Origin: Limisphaera sp026417315
GTDB lineage: Bacteria > Verrucomicrobiota > Verrucomicrobiia > Limisphaerales > Limisphaeraceae
Assembly (NCBI RefSeq): GCF_049537125.1
Contig: NZ_JBMVQY010000004.1
Coordinates: 310,001 to 374,000, forward strand
Reading direction: 5' to 3'
Length of the DNA stretch: 64,000 bases
In this document: positions 43,664 through 52,392 of the stretch, in pieces
Layout of the letters: every line of letters starts with the position of its first letter
How positions within the stretch are numbered: the first letter of the stretch is position 1
Position numbers and translations under genes: made by a program
The notes under the pieces: model-generated
Databases searched by the model: none
Seen by the model: only the letters and a program-made list of their open reading frames with translations
What the model was told of the DNA's origin: nothing

Positions 43664-44414
43664 GTCTTTTTGCAGCCCCGGTTTTGGGCCCGGTCTGCGC
43701 CCTTCGCCAACGTGGGGTCGAAAACTCCCTCCACCGCCATCGCGTCCCAGAGCCCGGGCGGGCCGACTCCGGCGTTTGCCGCCGCAACGGGACGCGTTGT
43801 CCCTGCGGCTCCGGGCCTGCCGGCTGAAACCCGCGGGTGCGCGCGCATCGTCCGGAGCGGGGGCAGAAAGCCAAAGTCCAATCGTTGACGTGGGCCCGAC
43901 CATCGAGTGCGGTTCGCCCCATGGGGCAGGGAGCGGTGTGGAAGACACAGGAGGGCCAAAGTCGCAGGGCGGCGAATCTACACTCCCGACGGCGAGCCTT
44001 GTCGAAGGGCGCAGGTTCGCTTCACCGGTTTGAAACCTCTTCGAAGAAACGCCGGTTTCCCCTGGTTTTCTCGGGCCGAGGACGTACGAAATCTCGCCGA
44101 GCTTCAGAGGGTGTCCAAAAACCTGCAAGGCACCCACTGTCGAACAAAAGTCCGATGGATGCCTGGAGGTTTTTCTGCAAACGTCCAAAGTGTGAATCCG
44201 GGTTTCCGAGTCGCGGTGGCAGGGCGCGCCCTTTGGCGGGGCCGGGAGCAGGGGATGGGTTTCGGGGGCGTACCGGCCGGGAAGGGCGTTGCCGGCAGGT
44301 GGACGGGGAAAGACCCAAGGAGAGGGCGCGGAATCGGGGCGAGTTCGCGAAGTTTTCCATTCGAACCCCGGGTCGGGACGTTTGAAATCGCAGGTAATCA
44401 GGCGGGACAGGCTT
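43664..44414. other. Gene-free stretch, about 750 bp
   Basis: Divergent region between the SPFH operon and the giant beta-strand-repeat gene. No convincing gene. An imperfect inverted repeat (CCAAAAACCTGCAAGGCA near 44114, and its relative near 44160) is present. The promoter of the giant gene should be at the right edge. Confidence 0.4.
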
Positions 44415-47400
44415 ATGCAAGCTGAGGATGTTTCGCGGTGGCCACGGGTCGTTCGCACTTGCGGCAGGCCGACCGGTTGGGTGGTCATTTGGGTTCTCAG
44501 TGCCGCGGGTCTGGGCGGGGCGGACCGGGTGTGGGACGGGGGCGGTGCGGATGGGTACTGGCGAACGGATGCCAATTGGGTTTCCGACGTTCGGCCGGTG
44601 GCCGGGGACAGTCTGTTTTTTGCGGGCGATGCGCAATTGAGCAATACGAACGATTTTGTGCCCGGCACCGCCTTTGGGGGGCTGACGTTTCGGAGTCCGG
44701 CAGGGGCTTTTACGCTGCATGGCAACCGCCTCACGTTGAACGGCGGCCTGACGAATGAGCAAGCCCTGGTGACGCAGACGGTGGCGTTGCCGTTGACGTG
44801 GACGGGGCTGACGCCGATTTGGGTGGCGGAGCAGGGGACCCTGGCTTTGACGGGTCCGGTGGATGGCGCCGGCGGTGGGCTGTTGAAGCTCGGCAACGGT
44901 GTGTTGACGCTGTCGGCGGTCAACGCGTTTGGCGGGCCGGTCGTGGTGCGGGAGGGTTTGGTGTCGATTGCTGCGGACGGGAGCCTGGGGGCCGTGCCCG
45001 GTGCGTATTGGGCGGATGCACTGGTGTTGGACGGGGGCGGCCTGCGCGTGACAAGCTCGATGGTGTTGTCGAGCAACCGTGGGGTGCGGCTGGGACCCAC
45101 CGCGGGCCTTGGATACGGTCGAATCGAGACGGCCAGCGGCGTGACCCTGAGCTATGCCGGCACGCTGGCGGAAAGCGGTGGCACGGGCGGACTGATCAAG
45201 GGTGGGTTTGGTACGTTGACGCTGTCGGGGGCCCACACGTACACGGGCCCCACGGCGGTGCGGGTGGGAACGTTGGTGCTGGACTTTGCGGGGCCGGGTG
45301 CTCCTTCGACGAATCTGTTGCATCCGGCCACGTCGTTGGTGCTGGGCGGGGAGACGGCCGGATTTGGCGCGGTGAATTATGCGGCGCTGGTCGTCAACGG
45401 GGCCCCGCAGCGCACGAATGAGCAGAGCTTCCACGGCACGCATGTGACGTTCGGGGCCGCCGTGGTGCGCGTGACCAATCAGGTGAACAATCAGGTGTTC
45501 GTCCATCTGGGTCCGCTCACGCAGGACCCCGGCGGTGTGTTGACGGTGATCAGTCCGGCCCTGGCGGGTGCCGGTCATGTGACCACCACGCGCACGAACC
45601 TGCACGGTCTGTTGGGCAGTTGGGCCACGATGGGGGATGGGACCGTGCTGTTCAACCTGGCCATTGCCACGAACTACGCACGGGTGGACGAAGCCGGCCG
45701 CCTGGTGAATTTCACGGATTACCGCGTGTATGCCACGGGGGAACGGCTGCGGGATTTTGCGACGCGCGAGACCAACCTGATGGTCGACAACAACTCGAGC
45801 GGGGACGTGGTGGTGGATGTGCCCAACGCGGGCACGTTGACCGAGGTCAACACCATTCATTATCGCCGCAACACCGCGGCCAGCGTCCGGATTGGCGCGG
45901 GCAACACCTTGCGGTTGGGACGCTACGGCGGCTTTTTGAAGTCGGACACCACCTCGGGTTTGACGCTGGTCATTGGGGAGGGCGGCGCCGCGGGCACGCA
46001 GGATGTGGGCACGTTGACGGCGGGGGACGGCGACAACAGCCCCGGCGAGATCGTGTTCCATCTGAACAGTACCAGTCAGTCGGCCGGGACGCTTGCGGTG
46101 GATGCCCGGATTACGGACAACGGCACGGGGGCGGTGACGGTGGTGAAAATGGGCCCGGGCTCGATGAAGCTGCGCGGGCACAACACCTACTCCGGCGGGA
46201 CGTTCCTCTTACAGGGCCGCGTGCAAATGGTGGGGGGTGAAGTGGGGACGGGCAACGCCGACGGGTGCGGTACGGGACCCATTTACATTTTGCCCGGCTG
46301 TTACCTGTTCCCCAGCGGGGCCGGTCCGGGTGTGCCGGTCACCAACGCTGTGTACATCGCCGGCAATGGCACCGTGGGCGAGCCGTTGGGGGCGATTCGG
46401 ACCAGTGCGGGATGGTTGTTCAACGGACCCTGGACGCTGTTGGGGGACACGACGATTGGAGGCAACGGCGGCGCCAGCGGGGCCATCGCGGCCCGTCTTT
46501 CGGGGCCCTATTCTCTGACGCTTTGTTCGCCCGCCACCGTGACCGGCACGGTGTGCCTTTCGAATCCTTCGAATGACTGGACCGGCACGACCATTTTGAC
46601 GGCGCGACTGTCCGGCGGGACCCCGCCGCTGTACAACACGTTCCTCAGCGGTAACCACGAGATCATTCCGAATGGCTTCGGTCGGGGCAACGTGGTGATG
46701 GCCGGCGGGGTCAATCGCTTCATTACCTGGAATCTCAACGGGTACAGCGAAACGATCAACGGCCTGCTGAACACGGGTCCGGGCGAAAGTTGCATCATTC
46801 TGAACAACGGCGCCGCTCCCTCCACGCTTACGGTGGGTGACAACGACCAGTCGGCCACGTTTGGGGGGTTGATTCAGGACGGGTCGGGCCAGCTGTCGCT
46901 GGTGAAGATCGGCGCAGGGGTTCAGACGCTGACGGGGGTGTGCACCTACAGTGGAGAAACCGTGGTGCGCGAGGGCACGCTGGCGCTGGCCGGTTCCGGC
47001 TCGATTGCGAACACGGCGCTCCTCACGGTCGAAGCCGGAGCCGCGTTCGACGTCTCGGGCGTCACGGGCGGTTTTACGCACCCCGGGCCGATCGCGGTTC
47101 GTGGGGGCACGTTGGTGCTGCGGTCCACGGTGAGTCCGGGGATCAGCCGGTTGCATCTCGAGAATGCCCGGTTGCGTTTGTTGACATTGTCCGGCACTCC
47201 GAGTTTGGAGGTGGGGACGCTGGAGACCGGGGGCGCCTCCAACGCCGTGGACGTGGTCTCGCTGGGGGCGGTTTCCGGATATCCGGTGGTTTTGCCCGTG
47301 CTGCGGTACGGCGGCGCGATTGGCGGTGCAGGGTTCAACTTCGTGTTGGGTCGGCTCCCCGGGGCGGGTACGACGGGCTATTTGTCCAACGACGTGGCGG

Positions 47401-50400
47401 GGGCGACGGTCTACCTTGTGCTGTTGAGCGGGCCGCGGCCGTTGACCTGGACGGGCGCCGCGGGATCGGACTGGGACGTGGGCCGGACCACCAACTGGTT
47501 GGCGTTCGGAACGACGCCGGCCGTGTATCAGGACGCGGACAGTGTGCGCTTCGATGACACGGCCAGCGAAACGACGGTCCGCCTGACGACCGCCCTGGCG
47601 CCGGGCGCGATCGTGGTTCAGAACACCACCCGCGATTACCTCTTCATCGGTCCGGGTCGGCTGACGGGCCTGACGGAGCTCTTCAAGGACGGTTCCGGGC
47701 GGCTCGTACTGGCCAATGAGGGGATCAACGATTATGCGGGCGGCACGACAGTCGCGGCGGGCACGTTGCAGATCGGCAACAACGATGCGACCGGCAATCT
47801 CCCCCCTGGCCCGGTGGCCAACAACGGCTTGCTGGTCTTCCATCGGAGCGACGACCTGGCGGTCAGCAGCACCGTGAGCGGGACGGGCGGACTTCTCAAG
47901 CGAGGTGCCGGGGTGCTGACGTTGAGCGGCCCGAATACGTTCGACGGGGAAGTGACGGTGGCCGAAGGCACCCTGCGGGTCGGGAGCGCCACGGCGTTGG
48001 GCAGTGGGATGGCCGGCACACGCGTCGAGGCCGGAGCCACGCTCGACGTCAACGGCCAGAACCTGGGCAGCGAACCCGTGCTTGTGGCCGGCAGTGGCGC
48101 GGGCGATCAGGGGGCCATCATTAACTCTGGGCCGGACCAGATCAACGCCCTGCAAAATGTGACATTGACAGGGCCGACGGTCTTTGGCGGGACCGGTCGC
48201 TGGGACATTCGGGGCGCAGGCTCGCAACTCTCCACGATGGGAGCCGCGTACGATCTGGTGAAGCGCGGCCCCAACCAGGTGTCGTTGGTGGGCACGACCG
48301 TGGACCCGGCCCTGCGACATGTTACCGTGGAGCGGGGCGTGTTCTCGATCGAAACAACCACCACGGGCCTGGGGAGTCCCTCCGGCACTCTGTCCATTGC
48401 TTCCGGGGCCACGCTTCAGTTGTGGAACCTTCAAACGCCTCTGGACAAGGTGGTCGTGCTGCAGGGCGACGGTGTGAGTCCGTCATTGAACTGCGGGGCG
48501 GGCACACTCAATGCCATCGCCGGGCCGGTGACGCTGCAGGGCGATTGCGTCATCAACACCGCTGGCGGTACCACCTTGACGCTGGCGGGTGCGGTCGGCG
48601 GTCCGGGGGCATTGATCAAGACGGGCGGCGGCACGCAGCTGTTGACCGGCACGAGCAGTTATGCGGGACCGACCCGTGTGCTGGGGGGAACCCTGGTGGT
48701 GGACGCTTCCAAGACGGGCACGGGTACGGTGGAGGTGGGTGCGGGTGCGGCCCTAGCAGGCGTGGGCTCCATAGCCGGTCCGGTGACGGTCGCGGGCGGT
48801 CGGGTCGCTCCCGGGAATTCGAGCCAACCGCAGGCCGCGCTCATTGTGGGCGGTTTGCAGTTGGACAACGCGACGCTGGACTTCGATCTGGCGGGTGATC
48901 CGCAGGGGATGAACGACCGCGTGGTGGTGAATGGTGCGGTGGTGTTGAACGGCCTCACCACGATTCGGGTCAATCCCATTCCCTGGCTGGAGACGGGAGC
49001 CGAGTACACCGTGATTCAGTACAGCGGCCCCTTGACCGGCGGCACGAATCAACTGCAGGTGGTGGCGCCCAGTGGGTATCGCTTCTCGGTCGTGGATCCG
49101 GCCACGACGCCGGGCGCGATTCGGCTGCGGGTGGATTTCGCCGTGGCCAATCTGTATTGGCGGGGCGGCGCCACGGGCGCTCCCAACGTGTGGGATGCGG
49201 ATCTGACACCGAACTGGCTGCGGTTCGGGCAGATCGGTCGCTTTGCGCAGGGAGACTTCGTCAATTTTGACGACCAGTCCAGCCACCGCGAGGTCGAACT
49301 GCGCGGGGACCTGGAGGTCTCGGGCATGGTATTCAACAACTTCGTGCAGCCGTACCGGCTGGTGGGCCCGGGTCGGTTGACCGGGCCGGGCGGTCTGGAA
49401 ATCAACGGCGCCGGACTGGTGCTGGCGAATCTGGGCAGCAACGATTTCACCGGCCCCATCACCATCAACAGTGGTTTCTTGCAGGTTGGCGACGGCGGCT
49501 CGGGCGGGAGCCTCGGCTCGGGCCCGATCACCAACTACGCCCAGCTCACGTTCGCCCGGAGCGGGGTGTTGCGGGTGAACAATCCCATCCGCGGGTTCGG
49601 TGTCATTACGCTGGAGGGCCCGGGGACGGTCGAACTGGCCGGAGCCAACAACCTGTTCAGTGGCGAGGTGCGGGTGCAGCGGGGCACGCTGCGCACCTTG
49701 AGCAGCACCGCGCTCGGCGATGCCAATGCCGGCACGTTCGTGGCCGAGGGCGCCACGCTCGATTTGGGCGCCAACAACGTGAATCTGGGATTGGAACCCG
49801 TGACCGTTTCGGGCGCCGGTGGGGACGGCCAGGGCGCGATCATCAACAGCAGCGGCGATCCGGCCTTTGTGGGGCCGAACCTCCGCTATGTCACGCTGGC
49901 GGGCGACACCACCTTCGGCGGGACCGGTCGCTGGGATCTCCGGTCGGAACCTGCCACCGCGGCCAATGCCTGGCTGCTGACCGGGGGTCAGCCGTTCAAG
50001 CTGACCAAACGCGGCACCAACATGGTGGCACTGGTGGGCGTGCAGACCGACCCGGCCCTGGCGGAAATCGAAGTGCAGGAGGGAACCCTGGCGGTGGAAC
50101 GCTGGACCACTCTGGGGGATGAAACGCGGCCTTTGACCGTGTTTTCCAATGCCGTGCTGCAGTTCTACCAGGTGTCCAATGTGCTGACCAAACCGGTGGT
50201 GCTGCGGGATGGCGCGCGGATCAACAACGCCAGCGGCACGAACGCGTATGGCGGCCCCGTCCAGTTGCTGGGCAGCAACACCGTGGTCGCCGGCGGCACC
50301 TGGTTGGCGTTCACCAACGTCTTGAGCGGCCCGGGCAGCCTGGTGAAGGAGGGTGGCTCCACCTTGTACCTTTTGGCCGTCAACACGTACACGGGTGCGA

Positions 50401-51158
50401 CCCGCGTGCGCGCCGGCACGCTGGCCCTGGTGGGCGAAGCCAGCCTGACCGGGTCCAGTTCGCTGGTCATCAGCACGGGAGCCACTCTGAGTGTGGTCGG
50501 TCGATCCGACGCCAGCCTGACGCTGCAGCCCGGACAATTGTTGGCCGGCAGCGGAACCCTGGACGGGCAGCTGATCGCCGCGGGCACGGCGCGCGTGGCC
50601 CCGGGCGAGGACGGGATCGGTACGCTTACGATCAGTGGCAGCGCGCTCTTGAGCGGTGTCACCGAAATCGAAGTGGACGGTGGAGAGGGACGGGCGGACC
50701 AGGTGCGGACGGTTCAGGGCGGACTGAGCTTCGGCGGCCGGCTGGTGATCTCTCTGCGCAATGGCCCGCCGGCCGGAGGGAGCAGTTTCCCTGTCTTTGT
50801 GTCCGGCAACGGCCAGTTCACGGGAAATTTTGCCGAGGTGATCCTGCCCGAACTGCCGCCCGGGCTTTCGTGGGACACGAGCCGGCTGACCACCGAAGGG
50901 ATATTGGCCGTGGTGGGAATGGCGCAGCCGCCCAGGATCGAGCAGGTGATCCGCACGCCGGACGGCCTGATCCTGCAGGGTTCCGGCGGCACGCCGGGTG
51001 GAACCTTCCGTGTGCTGAGCAGCCCCGACGTCACTTTGCCCCTGGCGCAATGGCAGGTGATCGACACCGGCCGATTCGATGGCCAGGGCTTCTTCGAGGT
51101 TCGATTGCCGATCAGCACCGAACCCGGCGCGCGCTTCTACCGGCTGCAGGTCCCCTAG
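44415..51158 (+). CDS. Giant exported protein of autotransporter-associated beta-strand repeats
   Basis: 2247 residues from the ATG at 44415 (MQAEDVSRWP). A hydrophobic stretch near residues 20-35 (GWVVIWVLSAAGLGGA) acts as the signal. At least ten repeats of the PATR type follow, such as LLKLGNGVLTLSAVNAFGG, LIKGGFGTLTLSGAHTYTGP, LLKRGAGVLTLSGPNTFDGE and LVKEGGSTLYLLAVNTYTGA, with the usual R-x-GTL-L step. Three larger units start with a Trp-rich turn (RVWDGGGADGYWRTDANW at about 36, WTGAAGSDWDVGRTTNW at about 1010, YWRGGATGAPNVWDADLTPN at about 1580). The protein should be a long beta-helix on the surface. There is no autotransporter barrel and no PEP-CTERM; the last 70 residues end in RFYRLQVP. 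Function unknown; adhesin or polysaccharide contact is possible. Confidence 0.88.
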   Translation: MQAEDVSRWPRVVRTCGRPTGWVVIWVLSAAGLGGADRVWDGGGADGYWRTDANWVSDVRPVAGDSLFFAGDAQLSNTNDFVPGTAFGGLTFRSPAGAFTLHGNRLTLNGGLTNEQALVTQTVALPLTWTGLTPIWVAEQGTLALTGPVDGAGGGLLKLGNGVLTLSAVNAFGGPVVVREGLVSIAADGSLGAVPGAYWADALVLDGGGLRVTSSMVLSSNRGVRLGPTAGLGYGRIETASGVTLSYAGTLAESGGTGGLIKGGFGTLTLSGAHTYTGPTAVRVGTLVLDFAGPGAPSTNLLHPATSLVLGGETAGFGAVNYAALVVNGAPQRTNEQSFHGTHVTFGAAVVRVTNQVNNQVFVHLGPLTQDPGGVLTVISPALAGAGHVTTTRTNLHGLLGSWATMGDGTVLFNLAIATNYARVDEAGRLVNFTDYRVYATGERLRDFATRETNLMVDNNSSGDVVVDVPNAGTLTEVNTIHYRRNTAASVRIGAGNTLRLGRYGGFLKSDTTSGLTLVIGEGGAAGTQDVGTLTAGDGDNSPGEIVFHLNSTSQSAGTLAVDARITDNGTGAVTVVKMGPGSMKLRGHNTYSGGTFLLQGRVQMVGGEVGTGNADGCGTGPIYILPGCYLFPSGAGPGVPVTNAVYIAGNGTVGEPLGAIRTSAGWLFNGPWTLLGDTTIGGNGGASGAIAARLSGPYSLTLCSPATVTGTVCLSNPSNDWTGTTILTARLSGGTPPLYNTFLSGNHEIIPNGFGRGNVVMAGGVNRFITWNLNGYSETINGLLNTGPGESCIILNNGAAPSTLTVGDNDQSATFGGLIQDGSGQLSLVKIGAGVQTLTGVCTYSGETVVREGTLALAGSGSIANTALLTVEAGAAFDVSGVTGGFTHPGPIAVRGGTLVLRSTVSPGISRLHLENARLRLLTLSGTPSLEVGTLETGGASNAVDVVSLGAVSGYPVVLPVLRYGGAIGGAGFNFVLGRLPGAGTTGYLSNDVAGATVYLVLLSGPRPLTWTGAAGSDWDVGRTTNWLAFGTTPAVYQDADSVRFDDTASETTVRLTTALAPGAIVVQNTTRDYLFIGPGRLTGLTELFKDGSGRLVLANEGINDYAGGTTVAAGTLQIGNNDATGNLPPGPVANNGLLVFHRSDDLAVSSTVSGTGGLLKRGAGVLTLSGPNTFDGEVTVAEGTLRVGSATALGSGMAGTRVEAGATLDVNGQNLGSEPVLVAGSGAGDQGAIINSGPDQINALQNVTLTGPTVFGGTGRWDIRGAGSQLSTMGAAYDLVKRGPNQVSLVGTTVDPALRHVTVERGVFSIETTTTGLGSPSGTLSIASGATLQLWNLQTPLDKVVVLQGDGVSPSLNCGAGTLNAIAGPVTLQGDCVINTAGGTTLTLAGAVGGPGALIKTGGGTQLLTGTSSYAGPTRVLGGTLVVDASKTGTGTVEVGAGAALAGVGSIAGPVTVAGGRVAPGNSSQPQAALIVGGLQLDNATLDFDLAGDPQGMNDRVVVNGAVVLNGLTTIRVNPIPWLETGAEYTVIQYSGPLTGGTNQLQVVAPSGYRFSVVDPATTPGAIRLRVDFAVANLYWRGGATGAPNVWDADLTPNWLRFGQIGRFAQGDFVNFDDQSSHREVELRGDLEVSGMVFNNFVQPYRLVGPGRLTGPGGLEINGAGLVLANLGSNDFTGPITINSGFLQVGDGGSGGSLGSGPITNYAQLTFARSGVLRVNNPIRGFGVITLEGPGTVELAGANNLFSGEVRVQRGTLRTLSSTALGDANAGTFVAEGATLDLGANNVNLGLEPVTVSGAGGDGQGAIINSSGDPAFVGPNLRYVTLAGDTTFGGTGRWDLRSEPATAANAWLLTGGQPFKLTKRGTNMVALVGVQTDPALAEIEVQEGTLAVERWTTLGDETRPLTVFSNAVLQFYQVSNVLTKPVVLRDGARINNASGTNAYGGPVQLLGSNTVVAGGTWLAFTNVLSGPGSLVKEGGSTLYLLAVNTYTGATRVRAGTLALVGEASLTGSSSLVISTGATLSVVGRSDASLTLQPGQLLAGSGTLDGQLIAAGTARVAPGEDGIGTLTISGSALLSGVTEIEVDGGEGRADQVRTVQGGLSFGGRLVISLRNGPPAGGSSFPVFVSGNGQFTGNFAEVILPELPPGLSWDTSRLTTEGILAVVGMAQPPRIEQVIRTPDGLILQGSGGTPGGTFRVLSSPDVTLPLAQWQVIDTGRFDGQGFFEVRLPISTEPGARFYRLQVP

Positions 51159-51684
51159 TATCCAACAATCACGAACCTTCGGGCTCTTGGCTGCAATCCT
51201 GGCTTCATCCCTCTCCTGGGAATTCGGGAGGAATTCGTTGGGCCTTGCCGAGGCTTCGGAGCACCCCTGGGTCGCTGGGTAAGCGTCCCGGGGCGGGTGC
51301 GACCCATTCGCGCACGGCGGTGGTTCAGTCCGGCTGAGCCAGTGGCCGCAGGACGGCTGGCAGGCGGGCGGACGTTTGCTTTGGGATGCGCACCGCCTTT
51401 GGCGGGCTGCCGCGGCAACTCTCGGTCCGGCGCAGCGCGTTGCGTGTCGATGCCCCGGATGTCGGCTTCCCGGCGACAAGGCTTCGGATCGGTTTGAGCA
51501 CGTGCATCGCGGCTCCACTTGCAATCCCGCTGGCCGTCGAGCCCAACCCCGGGGCTGACCGCGGCGCCGGGCGAGAGCGGATCGAAAGGTGAAATTCATC
51601 GCGCTTTTTCCAGCTGCCCCCATCCACCATGGGGTCTCAATGAGCTGAAACGGGCCGGCAGTGCACAACACCGGAAGAACAACC
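51159..51684. other. Gene-free stretch, about 525 bp
   Basis: No convincing gene or repeat between the giant gene and the promoter of the PEP-CTERM gene. No clear terminator follows the giant gene. Confidence 0.4.
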
Positions 51685-51712
51685 TTGACAATTGACCGCG
51701 CCGGCTTAAAAC
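51685..51712 (+). promoter_or_regulatory. Sigma-70-like promoter of the PEP-CTERM gene
   Basis: TTGACA (51685-51690), a perfect -35, then 16 bp and TAAAAC (51707-51712). The ATG is at 51721, only 8 bp after the -10, so the mRNA is leaderless or nearly so. No ribosome binding site is visible. Confidence 0.55.
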
Positions 51713-51720
51713 CCAGCCAA

Positions 51721-52392
51721 ATGAATTTAACAAAAAACTCTTCTCGCTCTCCGCACGGGACTTCAACGCGGAAACTCCCCTCCTCGGCATTGATCCTGGC
51801 GTCTGGCCTGGGCTTTCAGGCCTGGGCCGCGCCGGTCATCTCGCCCTTCGCAGCGGACCTGCCTGCCTCCAGTTACAGTGCGAGCGGGCAAATCGTGCAT
51901 CCCACCCTGGGGCGGGCGTGGGCTGAGGACGCGTTCAATGGCGGCTACTGGAATGCGGGCAGCCAGGGGCCGGACTGGATCCAGGCTGACATGGGCAGCA
52001 CCCAGACGCTCTCGATGGTGAAGATCCAGTATTCCAGTTCCGCAACTTTCTCCATCAGCGGACCCAACGTATTCATTCGCGTGTATCTCTCGGATGAGCC
52101 CATTGGCAATCGTTGGACGACGCTGACCCCGGTCGCAACTGCTCCCACACCCTTCGACCGTGGCGAGTTATTCGAGCTGCAGTTTGCCCCCACTTCGGGG
52201 CGCTATTTGCAAATCGTGGCGAACTATGCCACCTACTCCTGGGTTGCCCTGGGCGATACGCACCCCCGTCAAGACTGGGTCGATCCAATCTCGGTCCCAG
52301 AGCCCCGAGCAGGGCTCCTCCTGCTGGCCGGCCTGGGTTTGCTGGGACTGGGCCGGAGGCGTCTGAGAGCCGATGGCGCATCGGCATCTTAA
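51721..52392 (+). CDS. PEP-CTERM protein with discoidin-like domain
   Basis: 223 residues from the ATG at 51721 (MNLTKNSSRSPHG); upstream codons in the same frame look like promoter DNA. A signal peptide (SSALILASGLGFQAWA) leads to an acidic mature part. ASSYSASGQIVHPTLGRAWA, EDAFNGGYWNAGSQGPDWIQ, ADMGSTQTLSMVKIQYSS and SGRYLQIVANYATYSWV are the F5/8 type C (discoidin-like) pattern, a carbohydrate- or lipid-binding sandwich. The C-terminus is the sorting signal VPEPRAGLLLLAGLGLLGLG with RRRLRA, a PEP motif, a helix and a basic end. An exosortase would remove it and fix the protein to the surface or exopolysaccharide. No exosortase is in the window. Confidence 0.9.
   Translation: MNLTKNSSRSPHGTSTRKLPSSALILASGLGFQAWAAPVISPFAADLPASSYSASGQIVHPTLGRAWAEDAFNGGYWNAGSQGPDWIQADMGSTQTLSMVKIQYSSSATFSISGPNVFIRVYLSDEPIGNRWTTLTPVATAPTPFDRGELFELQFAPTSGRYLQIVANYATYSWVALGDTHPRQDWVDPISVPEPRAGLLLLAGLGLLGLGRRRLRADGASAS

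Noticed and set aside
44022..51671. Three long minus-strand frames (44022-46181, 46209-48434, 48753-51671) under the giant gene
   Set aside because: They are antisense images of the repeat protein and consist of Arg/Pro/Gly/His-rich sequence without family or start.
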